A stretch of 64,000 nucleotides of DNA from Icerya purchasi (GCA_039619475.1 CM077116.1:278829258-278893257); one strand, 5' to 3'; shown: positions 1 through 12,847, numbered from the stretch's first letter. Made by a program: numbers and translations. The notes: generated by a model from the letters alone, not told the origin.

Positions 1-530
1 GATTCAGATTTTAAAGTGTTATTAGCTCCATAAGTTGAAGAATAAAGCATGCTTTGCGAACTACATTTGCACAAAAACTCTCCCAGCTATTATAACAAAT
101 TCCTAGTCTTATGGTTAAAAATTGATGAAAATTTATTTGATTAAATATTTTTTTCCTGTAATAGAATTATTCTACAAACATACATTGCTAGAACATACTT
201 CATAATTTTGAACTATTAGTTGAATAATAAAAAAATTATAAACACATTAAACAACTAGTAACAGAATGTTTTGTCACATCTTCATTAACCTCACGCAAGA
301 GTTAAACAGTCGAATATCAAACGTTCTTTTCTACTAAAGTTAAAAATTTATGCTTACAAACTGGATAAAAATACTGATCAACTATACTAATAACTCGTAA
401 TTTACATGACATTGCATGATTATTTAAAATTAAATGTTAAACGCCCATAAATTCTATTAGTTAAATAATAAATGAATATTATAATCTAATAATAAATAAC
501 CATAATTTATAATTCTTAGCTATGGAAAGT
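1..530. other. AT-rich sequence downstream of the first gene
   Basis: This stretch lies 3' of the predicted stop codon of the minus-strand gene at 531-7573. It is AT-rich with stop codons in all frames. I see no coding, RNA or transposon signature apart from its likely role as 3' UTR and flank. Confidence 0.5.
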
Positions 531-3500
531 CTATCCCAAACCTTCGTCAGATGTCCTCTGACTGATGGCCGAAAATGTTTCGAGAGATAAGTACCTGTTT
601 ATAACATATTTTAGTAATTCGTTATCGAATTATAATATTAATTTATTTATAAAATTAATTTCTGTTTGCAAAAAAGTATAAGTAGTGTTTTAATACCGAT
701 AAGGTCAAACAAAAACTAATAACGCGTAACATATAAATACCATCTATAATAAAATTACCCAAAATGTGAAAAATAACAAAAACAGTGATGAGCTATTAGG
801 TTATTTATCGAGACATGATTATTTCTTTGCTTCTTGTAAATTTTACCATTCCCAAACTTTAGAACAACGTGCAATTAAACGAACACATGTTATATGCATA
901 AATATATGCAAGTGTATAAGTGCATGTTGATGTTTATTTCAAATAAAACGTAATGTATGTTAACAAACCACTATTATTTCTAAAGTGCCCATTTTCTTCA
1001 GGCAATTCTACAGAAAACGGAACTTGACTCTCGTTACTACTACCATTATTATTACTGTTAAACAACTTCTTTCCCATAAGTTGTAAATAATCGGTGGCAT
1101 CATTTTCTTTATTTTCTGAGTATTTTCTAAAAAAAAATATTCTGTATAATATTAAAAAAAAAAAAACACTGATCATTTTTTTACAATTTATATTGTATTT
1201 TGTTTAATACAGACAGTTTATATAAACTTAGAAATTATTACTCCTTTACATTGTGATAATTTTTCAGAAATAAAAACGTAAGCTCCCAGTTTTAAATTAA
1301 CAAAGGGTTAATAAAGGATAAGTCAAGTTTCTGAAAACTTATAAATGTATACTTTTTGAAAAGCTTAATAATTTTTCAATATATTTATTATTTACTTCAA
1401 AATTGGAAGAAAAGTGGTATATGACAGATATGTCAAGTTACCACACAAGGGTTGTATTAATTCGTTATTGTTTTTGTAAACGGTCAAACGGTATGTTACA
1501 GATGTTCACGTTGTCCTATAAAGGGTTAACAATATCGATCTTGAGAATTCTCTATTATCAACACAATAATTAACACATTTATAAATCCACAGAAAAAATT
1601 GTTTTTTTTTTTTTTTAAATTTGGATCATAAGAAATGTAAAGTTATAATTTTAGTTTCCATTTCAACAAAAATAAAAACACACGTTTCTAGATCAAATAA
1701 TAACATGACACAAGAGACCCGCATATTAACAGGATATAAATACATTTTAGAATATTGCAAACTTTTTAAATAATTCAGTTTGTCCAAAATATACAAAATA
1801 GTATGTCCAACCAGATTATCAACCGTAAAAGGAACTCTAAAACAAATCCACAACCAATTGAGTGCATTAAAAATCTCCGAAATATATAAATAATTAATCG
1901 ACAAATTGAAGAATTGACATTTTTGAAATAAAATTTACAATTCAAAAACACTAATTGAAAAAAAATCTAATATTTTATACTAGCACATTAACATAAACCA
2001 TATAATTAAAGATTACCTTTTCCTTTGTTTACGAATTTTCTCTGTTGGTTTACTGCTAATTTGCGACTTAATTTCAGAAAGTTCCAATTCTCTATAAACA
2101 CACAATTCAATAAAAATCCTTAAAACCACGCGGAAATATTAATTTTTATTTTAATTAATGTAAATATTTTGCTATCAATATGCACGTATATAACAAACGA
2201 AAATAGTGGGATTTATCTGTCAGCCTGATCAATTTCGACAACCATTACATGCAATTTTAAGCCATTTTCATAACTAATTATACAATTTTTGTTAGGTAAG
2301 ACATCGCAACGTACGAATTAAGACTGCTTTCACTTTTCATGTAGAAGCAACAAAATAACGATTTATTTATTTTTATTATAAAAATTAATGAACAGACTTG
2401 CGGTCAGTTTTTTTTTTTTTTTTTTTTCGGTTTATGAGTACAAAGAAAATCTGTTAATTTTAATTTTATACACTTTTCAATCAGCACTGTTCGACCTTCT
2501 ATGGCTGATGTTAGTGAACAATTTTGCGATTCATTCTTTCGATAAAAATCTAAAATTAATAGAACAACCGAATTCGGGAATCGGGTTTTTAATAGTTTTT
2601 CATTATTTGTTCATACTTTGAAATTAATAATAGCTCTTTATTTTAGACGATTAGTGCCTGTTCGCATATGCCATTTGGTACTGATTTGTTTTCTCAGTTC
2701 GAATTTTACTATTATATATTGTGGATACTTCTGGACTAAGTTCCTGTTCGTTACGCTAATTTTTACTCATTTATATAGTACAGTCGACTCGCGATTATCC
2801 GGATTAATTGGGCGCCCAGCCAATCCAGATAGCAAAAAATCCGGATAGGCTAGAGTTCAAGGTTAAATACTGCAAATAAAATGAAAAAATAAAAATTAAC
2901 CTATCCTATAAAAAAGTAAACATGAAAATTAACTTAACTAGTTTTTAAAGAAGTCTGTAATTAAGGTCTGTTTTTTTCGCTGCATTCTCTCCCTTGCCGA
3001 TATATCTTGCCACTTGCGTAAACAAATGATATTAGCCGATAACCCTTCTTCCTGTCGAGTTACTTCAGCGCTACTTGGATCGCCTTCAGTCCTTCATCGT
3101 GTGGTATAACACTTTGAAGGGCCTCGTTATCTATATTTTCTTTAACTAGATTCTCGTTGAGTACCCATCCATTCCGTAACGTCATCCGTATTATCCGTTT
3201 CACATCCCGGAATATTTTTTATTAGAGAAACAAGCTGCTCGTTGTCTTTTGAACCGTCTAAATCACATTGTTTGTCAATTTCATCCCATTTATTACTGAC
3301 TTTATAATCTAATAATATTTTCCACGACCGCACTAATGCTATAGAACTAATCTCTTCCCATCCCTCAGATAACCAAGTGAGAACATCAAGCATTTTAAAG
3401 TAACCTGAAGACATCATCATTTTCAACGCTTGATATTAGTCTGGTGAGAAGGCGGCGTCAATATTTTTTTTTTAAGGCCTCTAGGATTCCTTGATCCATA

Positions 3501-6500
3501 GGTTATAACAAACCGATGTAACGTTTGCTGGAAGAAACATTGCGCCTTTATGTCACCATCTTGTAACTCCTCAGTTGCCGGATTGGAGCATTGTCGAGAA
3601 GAAGGATTGTTTTTCTCGGTAACTGTTTGTCGGACAAATGTTTCGCAACTGCGGACACAAACTCTTTGTAAAACCAAGTTTTAAACATTTCACAGCATCT
3701 TCATTTACAGCGAATGTAAACAAACATTCAGATATATACTGCATATAGCTGTGGATTTTATAAAAGCGCTTTGGCTTTTTCTTATTTTATTTATTTTTTT
3801 TTTTTTTGAAAAATCGATCCGGATAATACGGAGTCTGGATAAACGTGATCCAGATAATTTCGAGTCGACTGTACCTGTTCCGATTTGGTGCAAATGAAAT
3901 TCCTACGCCTGAGCTCTGTTTATAGACCCTATCCCGGTACGAACGCACATCAAGTGTTGCTTTTCAAAATAGTTTGCTTTTTTAGCATCAGGCTTTTATG
4001 TTTTTCCGACTGATAAATCACTTAATGAAGTAAATTCCGAGTTTTATTATTTATCATCGTAAATAAGAACCTTCATATTACGATGATATACACACGAAAT
4101 AAAAGACTGACCCGAATTATTCACCAGAAGTAAAATTACTGCTCAAATAAAGAACAAATATTATTGTCGCATTTCATCGGGAATTACAAAATAAATTCCT
4201 ATCTTGCTTATTTTGCTAACTGAATGTACAATTGTTTCTACACAAATACAATTTACACACTACTCAGCTTATTTGTATTTTCGCTAACCGACCAGGACAC
4301 GACTGCTTAAAAATTGAAGTACATACACACAAACACACTTGTATCCATTATACTCGAGTATCGAGATTATCAAATTTTACTGAACGGTAGTTCAAGCGCA
4401 TCTCGATTGTGATTACAAAAAATTGTCCTCCGTTCTACATCCTTTTATGTATAAAATATAACCATATGCAAAATCAACCCCACATACGGATTTGAATGCT
4501 TGATTCTCTCTTAATAAATCGAAGATAGCGTCAAATGTACGATTTCTTGTAACAAAACAATTTAGAATTCTGATAAAAGCAAGCCGCTCCAGTTCGTATC
4601 TATTTGTAACTACAACTGGCATTTGTTATCTACGTTAAGTATTTTTCGTCAAGTTATTTCTGTTGCGACCGATTATTGTATGTTCCCATAGTAAAAATTA
4701 ATTGCGTAAAACTTTTATAGGATTTCACCTGTTGTATTCTTGAATTAATCAAACACCCCGTTTATATATATATATATATGGGGGGGGGGGGGGGGTAAAT
4801 CAGAGTTGAGAGTTTATAGATATATTTCAAATTAACAAAATAAATGGATAAATGAGCAACTATTATCTCGCCACGCTATTTCATTTATGCTAGAAACTGA
4901 CGAAAAAGAATATAGATATTTTGGCTAAATATGAACTTTTAGGATTTATCCAAATTGGAACGCAAGTATATCAAACCCTATAAGTCGACTTTTGTCCCTT
5001 CCAAATTTGTGAAAGTAATACAAGACCGTTGAAACGGTATCAATTATTATGAAAAGAAGCCTAATGACACCGTTGAGTAAAACTAAACTTAGATATTGCA
5101 ACAGAATACCATAGTCTCTTAATCTCTCAAGGCAGGAGAATTCGAATAAAAAAGAAATATATTCTGTTAACATTAGAGTTGAGTAATACAATTATGTTAT
5201 GAGCAATTCTTCAACCTAATCTACCACAACTGCAAATAGTTTTTTAGAAGTATAAGCTTCGCATAAGGAACGGCATTACATGTTATTGGATAAGTTTGTT
5301 AATTTCTTCAATTTAATTTGAAAATAACCGCTTCAGACCCAAGACCATTTCGAATTTTAATGAAGTAATAAAATAGCCATTTTGTTCTTTCATTATTTTA
5401 TTTCTGGTTATATTTCACACTCGTATAACGATAATAAAATATTTGTAATCCTAACTTCGCATGATTTATTACACTAATTTTTATGATTCTCAGTTAGTTA
5501 GATAACTTTGTATTCACCTATATTAGGAAGATATAGGTCTTTATTTCCGCAAACTTTTATCAACAAAATTTCACTATATTAAAAGAAAATGACCTATGAT
5601 AATTTCAAAGCTAATATGCTATGTTATGAAAATATTAATATAATACTTTGTAATTAAATATACTTATATGTGACCGCGCATGGAACTAAGCGTAGAAAAT
5701 GAAATTTTTCAGGAGAGCTGTTTAAAGTTAGTTATTAGATTTATACTTCCCGCGGATTTCTCACGTTAGGTGGCGCTACATGACCTTTGGAACACGGGCT
5801 ATTGGTGAAGTCGCCGTAACGATTTAGTGCACATGTTACACTTTCAACTCGAGTAAACTCGTTCCATAATTTTAATAACGTTATTATTTAATTTTCAGTT
5901 TTTTACACGTTTTTTTAGAACAATTGTATCGAATATTATTTCAGTTGTGGAATTTCTCGCTTGTTTTCTGTTTTTATTTATTGTGAAATCATTCGGTAAA
6001 ATATTTTATAATAATTGAGTGTCGTGCGCTATGAGGAATCGAAATACTACTGATAATTATAACTGTATTAGAAAATTATTATGATAGACGAATTCGAAGA
6101 GGTGGAAAAACGATATCAATTCACCGATGATAATGATGATAATTGCACTACTTCGTCATTGTCCAGCTCCGATAACTACGATGAGAATAATAATTTTTCT
6201 TTTTTCCTTATTTTTTTAAGTAATTGTAAGTTTTGTAGTGCATTAAATAAACGCTTAATCAGTGAAATGAAAATTTTTAAATTTTGTTGTATTTCCCCCC
6301 CTTTTACTGCCTCTATTTCTCTCAAAAATGATTTTAGAGACTTGGAATTAATGTTTTTCAATTCTCCGACATTTTTCGCGCCAGATTATGAAAAAAAAAA
6401 GAAAAATCAAATTTTTGACGCTTAGGTCCCTTTTTCTATTCGCGGTCACATATATGTTCATATAACATGAAGTTACGACTGAGTCGATCATGGCTACACC

Positions 6501-7573
6501 CTAACTTGCGCAACGAAATTTTTTAATTTTCGTAACCCCCCGGTCTCCTTGTAACGTCGACAAATTATCCGCAAATATTCCATATGCGATTCATCCATCG
6601 TATTGAGCAGCATCCCCAGGACTGCCCACATTCAGTTTCGCTAGCGATAACCATCATACAGTTCATTGGTAGCATATTATGTTCGGTAAATATATAAATT
6701 TGCCCAAGAATTTAAAACTTTTACAAAATATTTCGATATTCCCAACATTTAAAATATATCAACTTATGGAATGTAACAAGAAAAGGCCGGAAAAATCTAA
6801 CTATTTCTCTGCATACTCGAAGATAAAATTCTGCAACTTTTACATCGATCATTTGCACGAAATCATCGATGTAACATTTAAAATACTTCAATATATTCCG
6901 ATAATGGATTTAATAATTAAAAATCGTCTACGCTAAATAAACTTTTAAATATTTGACGTTTTCTTTAGCGAAATTACTGCTCAGTTTTAATGAACGTTTT
7001 AATCTCACTAGTGTAATTCGAACTTTACTTGACTCTTAGGTTCCACATTATTAATGAAGCCTACACTAACTTGAAAACGTGTCTTCGAAGTTTTCTTTGC
7101 TAACTTATTAACCAATTTTTAATCTTTTTAAAATTTCATAAGATATCCTAAAACCAAAGTAAATTTTACGCAACTTTAAAAATCAAAAATATGATTAAAT
7201 GCAGTAGCCGATGAAAAATTTTATCGTTCTTCGTAGGCATTTTAAGCGAACACGAGTTTTAGAAATAAAAAGCTGAATGTAAGTCGCTTAATGTTATGCA
7301 ATTGTCACCGATGAAAATATTTCGATAAAATCTAAAAATTTAAAGTAAATCAATAGAAATTCACCGTTTCTAGATTCTGTACTTAATTCTGTTCCAACCT
7401 TTATTTAATGAAATAAAAAATAATTACTTTAAAAACTGTTCTTGTTCCTTCATATTTTTCTTACGTATTGTGATGTATTCATTTCCGCTAACAGCTGAAT
7501 CATTAAGACAGCTATCCTTTCCTTCCTCAGAGGAACATTGAAATAATTCACCCTCAACACTCTCCTTCATCGA
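531..7573 (-). CDS. Four-exon gene for a small unknown protein with a KEN tripeptide
   Basis: The coding exons on the minus strand are 7573-7428, 2091-2017, 1126-965 and 594-531, with introns GT-AG throughout. Phases agree at each join (2 nt + 1 nt every time), giving 147 residues from the ATG at 7570 to TAG at 531-533. The exons were found by reading frame plus splice sites; their chained phases are the main support. The first coding exon follows an acceptor, so a non-coding 5' exon is likely; a donor (GTAAGT) near 7980 and a TATCGATA site at 8033 fit one. The protein is acidic at the start, then Lys/Glu-rich and probably helical (about residues 35-72, with RKQRKRK near 68-74 like a nuclear signal). 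A KEN tripeptide at residues 79-81 lies in ENKENDATD, and an Asn/Ser-rich tail follows. KEN can be an APC/C degron; that function is inference only. I do not recognise the family. The last exon and its donor (TTT|GTTAAC) are the weakest parts. Confidence 0.6.
2781..3871 (-). mobile_element. Decayed pogo/Tigger-like DNA transposon
   Basis: The ends are inverted repeats starting CAGTCGACTCG, about 22 bp with a few mismatches and an ATTATCCGGAT-type core, flanked by TA on both sides (2779-2780 and 3872-3873). That matches Tigger/pogo elements, whose target is TA. Minus-strand open pieces at 3677-3423 and 3426-3142 resemble the DDE region and C-terminal part of a Tigger/jerky transposase (a GDIKAQCFF-like stretch, then an RGLKKK-like stretch), but they are broken by frameshifts. 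The element is 1091 bp, shorter than an autonomous copy. It lies in the large intron of the gene at 531-7573. Confidence 0.75.
3872..5664. other. Intronic sequence, possible LINE remnants and poly-G tract
   Basis: This is part of the 5.3 kb intron of the first gene. Two protein-like minus-strand stretches (5191-4946 with LERLRDYGI, and 4622-4413) weakly recall the thumb region and C-terminus of a LINE reverse transcriptase, but no diagnostic motif survives and I do not call them. An (AT)n run next to a 16-base G run lies at 4764-4795. Nothing else is recognisable. Confidence 0.35.
4764..4795. repeat. (AT)n microsatellite joined to a 16-G run
   Basis: A TATA dinucleotide run passes directly into sixteen consecutive G residues (4780-4795). 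A pure G run is very unusual in such AT-rich DNA and could be length-variable. Confidence 0.9.
5665..6456. mobile_element. Non-autonomous DNA transposon with TATATGTGACCGCG ends
   Basis: The two ends carry a perfect 14 bp inverted repeat (TATATGTGACCGCG at 5665-5678 and its complement at 6441-6454). A second shared inverted block (AACTAAGCGT-like on the left, ACCTAAGCGTC-like on the right) lies just inside. The 792 bp interior starts with an acidic ORF (from 6081, MIDEFEEVEKRY with Asp/Ser runs) like the N-terminus of some piggyBac-type transposases. From 6361 back to 6176 a minus-strand piece reads SLKSFLREIEAVKGGEIQQN. The interior looks like a deletion derivative. The superfamily is uncertain, and no clean target duplication is visible. 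Confidence 0.55.
6457..7427. other. Intronic AT-rich sequence
   Basis: This lies between the TGACCGCG element and the first coding exon of the minus-strand gene. An 85-codon open stretch at 6679-6936 has no similarity I recognise and no splice or start context. I see nothing else. Confidence 0.4.
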
Positions 7574-8032
7574 CTACAACAAAAATGAAATTTAAAAGGT
7601 AAATTAGTAATTTATTTTACTTTACAGATATTTTTTACTTGCTATAATTGTATTTAATATATTCCGAATAATACGTACTGAACCAGTTTTTAAAACTGTA
7701 ACTTATAACTAAATTTTTTTTTATTTGTACTTAGTATACATTATTAATCCATATTATAAAATTATTATTAATTAACGAGTTACTATTATTTTCGTAAAAA
7801 AAATCCTTAAAAAATAACTGCAAATTTCACTTTACAAATACTCGAACCAAAAAAAAATTGAAATATTAATCTAATTACTGGTAATGATGTATAAGTAAAA
7901 AAATATACATAGAATTACCATTTTTATTTAAACTTTACTTCTTCATAATTTTGTAAATAAACAATTGAACTTAGAACTTACATTACTTATTACAACTGTT
8001 TACATTTTAAAATAGCCGTTAACACTAGTAAA

Positions 8033-8040
8033 TATCGATA
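8033..8040. promoter_or_regulatory. TATCGATA (DRE-like) site between divergent genes
   Basis: This is a perfect 8 bp palindrome identical to the DNA-replication-related element of insect housekeeping promoters. It lies about 460 bp upstream of the first coding exon of the minus-strand gene and close to a GTAAGT that could be the donor of a 5' UTR exon. A promoter role is inferred from position only. Confidence 0.35.
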
Positions 8041-8361
8041 AGAAATTTCGACTTATTAGTGTAGTTTACGAGCATTTTTATTTCAATACAATTTTTAAAA
8101 AATTCATTCTAAGAAGCGACTATTTTATTGTTTGGAACTGTAAGTATATTTTATTTTCAAATTATTCTTTTTTTCGAAATCTATTTAAAATGTTAAAAAT
8201 TAATTTTATATTTTACATTTATTTTTAAAAATTATATTTTAGTAATTTATAATATTTAAATTATTTTATATTTACATAATAAGTTTTTTAGGATAACTGT
8301 ATGGAAAAACCCGTATTTTTGAAGAATAATCTATACTTTTAAAGAAAAATCTGGAGTGTTA

Positions 8362-8410
8362 GAATTCGAAGCCTGTAGAAAATTCCAGAATTTTGTTTAG
8401 TATATATATA
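8362..8410 (+). promoter_or_regulatory. Heat-shock element and TATA box of the sHSP gene
   Basis: Three perfect alternating nGAAn units, AGAAA-ATTCC-AGAAT, lie at 8377-8391, and another GAA at 8368-8370 is in the same 5 bp phase. This is the binding pattern of trimeric heat-shock factor. A TATATATATA run at 8401-8410 starts 10 bp downstream. Transcription probably begins near 8430-8440. The 5' UTR then runs to a donor at 8576|8577 (AAG|GTAAGT), and the intron ends exactly before the ATG at 8787. Confidence 0.8.
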
Positions 8411-8786
8411 CGGCCGGTATCGCTGATCTGACGATAGTTGTTTATCTTTAGCAAAGTTGTGAGCATTGAATTTTTTCGGAAATTTAATAATTTGAAGTGA
8501 TATAACTGCTATTTTGTTTTAGTTTATTACTTTTGTGGTATTTCTGTGTATTATTTCGTTTCATTTAGCGAAAAAGGTAAGTTTTTATCCTGTAAAATAA
8601 ATTTTAAACTATTCAGATTTTTCCATTAAAAGTTTATCATTTAAATATTCAGTTTGTTACATTTATTGTATTAAAATATTTTATTTTTTCTTTCAAACGT
8701 AGAGTTATACTTTTAAAAAATCATAAACTTAAATTCAGTTTTGTACTGAGAATGTACGTTTTTGGTTCGATTTTTATTTTTCGTAG

Positions 8787-10357
8787 ATGTCTCTTGCTCC
8801 GTGGGTTGTAGATGAATTATTAAGTGACATATATAATCCGCTAAGGGAATTGGATAATTATTTTGGGCGTGTTTATGATCAAAATTTTGGTCTGGGTCTT
8901 CTGGGAGATGATTTATTAAGGTCCAGAGCAAGACCAACTGTGACGGAACTTTTAGTGCCATTGAGGTCTGGTTATTTACGTCCGCTACGCCATACTAATT
9001 TAGAAGATAGTGGTACATCTACAGTTTCCAACAAGAGTGATCAGTTTCAGGTGATTATGTACTATAATACTTTAATAGTATCATTAATGTTAGACATACT
9101 GGTTTGAAATAATCTGCGGTTCCTAATATTTTAAAATAACAAAATCAGGTAGCAAGTAGTACTACATCAATTTTATACAAGTAAATAAGTTTCACAAAGT
9201 ATTAGTTTTATTTCAAGCATAAATTATCCAAAATTTCGATAAGCGAATAATTCAAAATTATAATATCTGTGTCGGAAGTGACGCTTGTGAGGGGAGAAAC
9301 AAGCGGCTACTTAGTTGTTCTGCACTATTAAGGTCTTCACTACAAAGTGAAGTTTAACTTTTCAGTAAAAAAAGAAATAAAACGTAATTTAATACTTTCT
9401 CGTTCTAAATTGACGTTTCGAATAAGTGGTGATTTACTAATATGTTTTTGTTCTACATAGGTCAATTTGGATGTTCAGCAGTTCAAACCAGAAGAGATAG
9501 AAGTAAAAGTTGCTGACGGTTATGTCATTATTGATGGTAAACACGAAGAGAAACAAGATCAACATGGTTTTGTTTCCCGACAATTTACTAGGAAATACAA
9601 ATTACCCGAGAATATAATTCAAGAAAAAATAACCAGTAACATTTCGTCGGATGGAATTTTATCCATTACAGCCCCTAAGAAGGTAAATTTTTAAAGTTCG
9701 TTTTCGGTTATAGGTTAATCAATAACTTGGAAGATTTGTAAATAGTATATTTAAATAAAATTGACCGTTGAATAAGCTGAATCTACACTGTTAATCTGGG
9801 ATTTTTTTTTTTAAATTACTATATTGTCGCAAAGGAACATTTAAAATATATTCAAGATTGTAGTTTAAAATAATTCATTGCGACAGAATGTATTTCATGT
9901 CCAATTTACAATACTTAGTTTTCCTTTCTTTAAAATAAATATTGTAATTAAAATATTTATCCAAACCGCTTTATAATTTTATAAACAACGCTCTTATTTC
10001 TTATCAAATGTATCATCTATTTTTAAAGGGCATTATTTATTTATTTGTTTTTTTAAAAGTATCATTCGTTATATTCTTGTTTTTCTCAAACAATTCTCAT
10101 TACATTTAGCAATCAAAAGAGCTGAATTTGTTTTAACCCATCATTAGCTGTGATTAAACTAACTGTTACTTTATTCGAAAATATTAAAGCTTGTTTTTTT
10201 GTTTTTTTTTATATATATATGTTAAATTTAATGTCTTTTTGTTTAACAGGTTGAAGCTATAAAGGGAAACGAACGACAAATACCCATTGTGCAAACGAAT
10301 AAGCCAGCTATTAAAGCTACTGAAAAAAATGATAAAGGAGAAAAAATGGATATATAA
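8787..10357 (+). CDS. Small heat-shock protein (alpha-crystallin family)
   Basis: The coding exons are 8787-9050, 9461-9682 and 10250-10357, all joined in phase 0 with GT-AG introns, giving 197 residues. A further intron (8577-8786) splits the 5' UTR just before the start codon. The alpha-crystallin domain spans about residues 85-163: VNLDVQQFKPEEIEVKV, DGYVIIDGKHEE, FTRKYKLPENI and DGILSITAPK are the usual strands. The N-terminus (PWVVDELL, LRELDNYFG) is of the insect type seen in protein lethal(2)essential for life. An IPI motif at residues 173-175 is the C-terminal anchor that docks onto neighbouring subunits. sHSPs are ATP-independent holdases that form oligomers and keep unfolding clients soluble. 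The upstream heat-shock element suggests stress induction. It is odd for a heat-inducible gene to have three introns, since strongly induced insect sHSP genes often have none. A likely poly(A) signal, ATTAAA, lies near 10508. Confidence 0.93.
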
Positions 10358-12780
10358 AGATTTTTTTAATTCTGCGTATATTCTAACGTACTAAGCTGCT
10401 TGCATATTTTTAGTATTCCATATTTGATACTTCTATGTATAAGTTTTTTTTCCTAATTTAAAACACATTTTAAGTTACTTTTTGTAGCATGCTTGCATTC
10501 TTAAAGTATTAAAGTATATAAAAGAAACTTTTTATTTATTAATTTTTTGTATATGACATTGATACTTTCAAGCTCTTATTTAAACGAATACTCATCTCGG
10601 TTCAAACTGCAAACCTTAATTGAGAATTCTAATTACTACTTCATGATATAAAATATTCGAGAGAGATAAAATAAAACTAACTTTTGAGTTTTGGTGAACA
10701 GCACAGAAGTTGCTATGTCATTTTAACTATTGATTTTTTTCATAGTTCTGAAGTGTTACTTTTTCTGTTGATTAGTTCCGACTATTAAAAATCAGTAGGG
10801 ACTATTCAAAGTTGATCTTATAAGAAAATAAATCTAAAATTTGAACTTGCTATAATATGTTAAAAGGATCAATTAAAAAAATAAAAGAATAATGACTTCA
10901 GAGTTATTTGATCGATCTCAGACTATACTTTAAACTATTATATATTTTCTCCAAATGCAACCTTCTTACTCTACATAGCTAAATTATAAGCTAGAAGAGT
11001 GTAATTGGTTGAAAAACATAAAACTAATAAAATATTTCAGGCTACAAATCAAGAATACGTTAAACGTTATCCTTCTCTTTTTCTTCTTTATATTCTGGAA
11101 TGGAGACCATTGAACATACCACTAGAATTTTTTAGCCAAAATACTTGAACATTTTAAAACTAATTGTACCGTAATTTTTTTTTTGGTTGTACATAAATGT
11201 TATAAAAATAAATGTTACCAGCGAGTTCTTAATCGTCCTAGTGTGTAAGATATATGCTGGCAGTGTAACATAAATTGGTGTGTAAGTAGAATTGATTTCG
11301 AGTAATAGGGCAAAAAATGTTTAGTGAATCATTTATTCTTTGGTAAATTAATGAAAGAACCTTTCTCATTTCACTATGTGATAGAAAAATTTCACTTTTA
11401 TTATTCAATACGCACTTTATACCATGTTTATGTTGTAACAAAAAGTATATATTCATTTGATATTACAGCAGAAGTTCCATATAAGCCATCGAATCAAGTA
11501 TAATACGAAAATCTCAGGCAGGCACTCAGTTGGAAGAAATGTAAGTTAACGGGAAAACATTAAATGAAAGAACTGATACATGTGTGTGCTATTGGTATAA
11601 ACTTATAGTATATGATATATTTAAGATTTCTTCTCAAATGAAAACTAAAAATGGAAGATTACAAATTAATTCTACCGCATCGTAGTATTTCTTTTGTTTA
11701 GTTCAGTTTTAGTTAATTTACAGTAATTTTCATCAAAGTGAGCAACTACCGAAAATCGTCATTCTTTACTCTAAACGCAAATCAAGCCAAACACTCTTGG
11801 CAAGGTATCAGGCACTGTGAAGCTGAAGTTCATAATTACAATACTAAGCCCAATGGCACTAATATAAGTCGGAAAACCAGCAATCTCACAGCCTCCTCTC
11901 TACTTTTCCAAATTTCTCCGGTATATTTCAGGTTGGGTAAATTTAGGAGCTACTTACGTCTGGATAAAGATAAGTCTGAGAACACCTCTGGTTTGGTAGC
12001 CAAGCACTTTAATTACTAGGCTTTCGCCCTGTTTCACACTAATTCCATCTAATCGATATGTTAATTGTCTAAATGGGTAAATAAGCAATTGAATTAATAC
12101 TGGCAGATCATCTTTAAAGCGACATTTGTTCGTACAATTTATCGCCGTTTACAGATTAAATTTATCCGACCTCGAATTGTTAATTTACATTGTTTTAAAA
12201 TTTAATTTAAATTTATAAAAACGAACCAGAAACCTTTAGTTCAAAAATCTTGAATTACACACCTATTTGCAAATAATTTGAATTTACTTTTATACAAACC
12301 ACTAATAAACACCAACAAAAAACCTTAAAATTTAAAAATTCTAAACTAGACGTACTTTGAAAATAATTAAAATTGTTAAAAATTTCGAATATTATTTCAT
12401 TAGCATAATTCGTTGAACTAAACGCTGAATGAAAAGAGCAAAAAAATGTTCAGTGGCAATGCGTAACGGGCGGTTGTGGATCTGTCCCACCAAGTTTTCC
12501 TGCGATTTTATAAATATGCAATTTTACATAAGAACGCGTTCGAAGCAGTGGCATATACGCCATGCTAGTTGTCATGTCGATCTAAAGGTCATTAGTCTGT
12601 TCTCGGCGTATCAGAGCGAGGTATAGAGAATGTTTTCACACATTATGTATAGCTTGTGAGACTAATTCAATTTAGATATCGGAATTCTTAAAAAAAAATC
12701 TATGACGACACCGGGGTTTCTATATGAAACGGGAAAAAAAATGCCAACATAAAAGAATTTTTGTTAAAATAAAATGTGTA
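10358..12780. other. Intergenic sequence
   Basis: The first part is the 3' UTR and flank of the sHSP gene. Beyond that, the sequence is AT-rich. A 93-codon open stretch at 11738-12019 and a 65-codon one at 12429-12626 are slightly more GC-rich than the surroundings and may be fragments of dispersed repeats, but I find no motif. Confidence 0.4.
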
Positions 12781-12782
12781 AC

Positions 12783-12847
12783 GGAGTAGTTGGTTAGACA
12801 GTGGTGTTTCGTTCAAGTAGAACCAGGTTCGATTCCCACTGTCGGAC
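12783..12847 (+). repeat. tRNA-like fragment (SINE head or tRNA pseudogene)
   Basis: An A-box-like GTAGTTGGTTAGAC and a perfect B box GGTTCGATTCC (12827-12837) are about 25 bp apart, as in a tRNA. The T stem has three mismatched pairs and no acceptor stem can be closed, so it is not a working tRNA. Its best reading is the RNA polymerase III promoter part of a decayed SINE. Confidence 0.5.

Noticed and set aside
934..1176. An uninterrupted 80-codon minus-strand ORF taken as a gene of its own
   Set aside because: Its outer parts are poly-T derived and lie beyond splice sites. The inner part, 965-1126, fits as an internal exon with matching phases on both sides.
12783..12847. A functional tRNA gene
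   Set aside because: A and B boxes are present, but the T stem has three mismatches and no acceptor stem closes.
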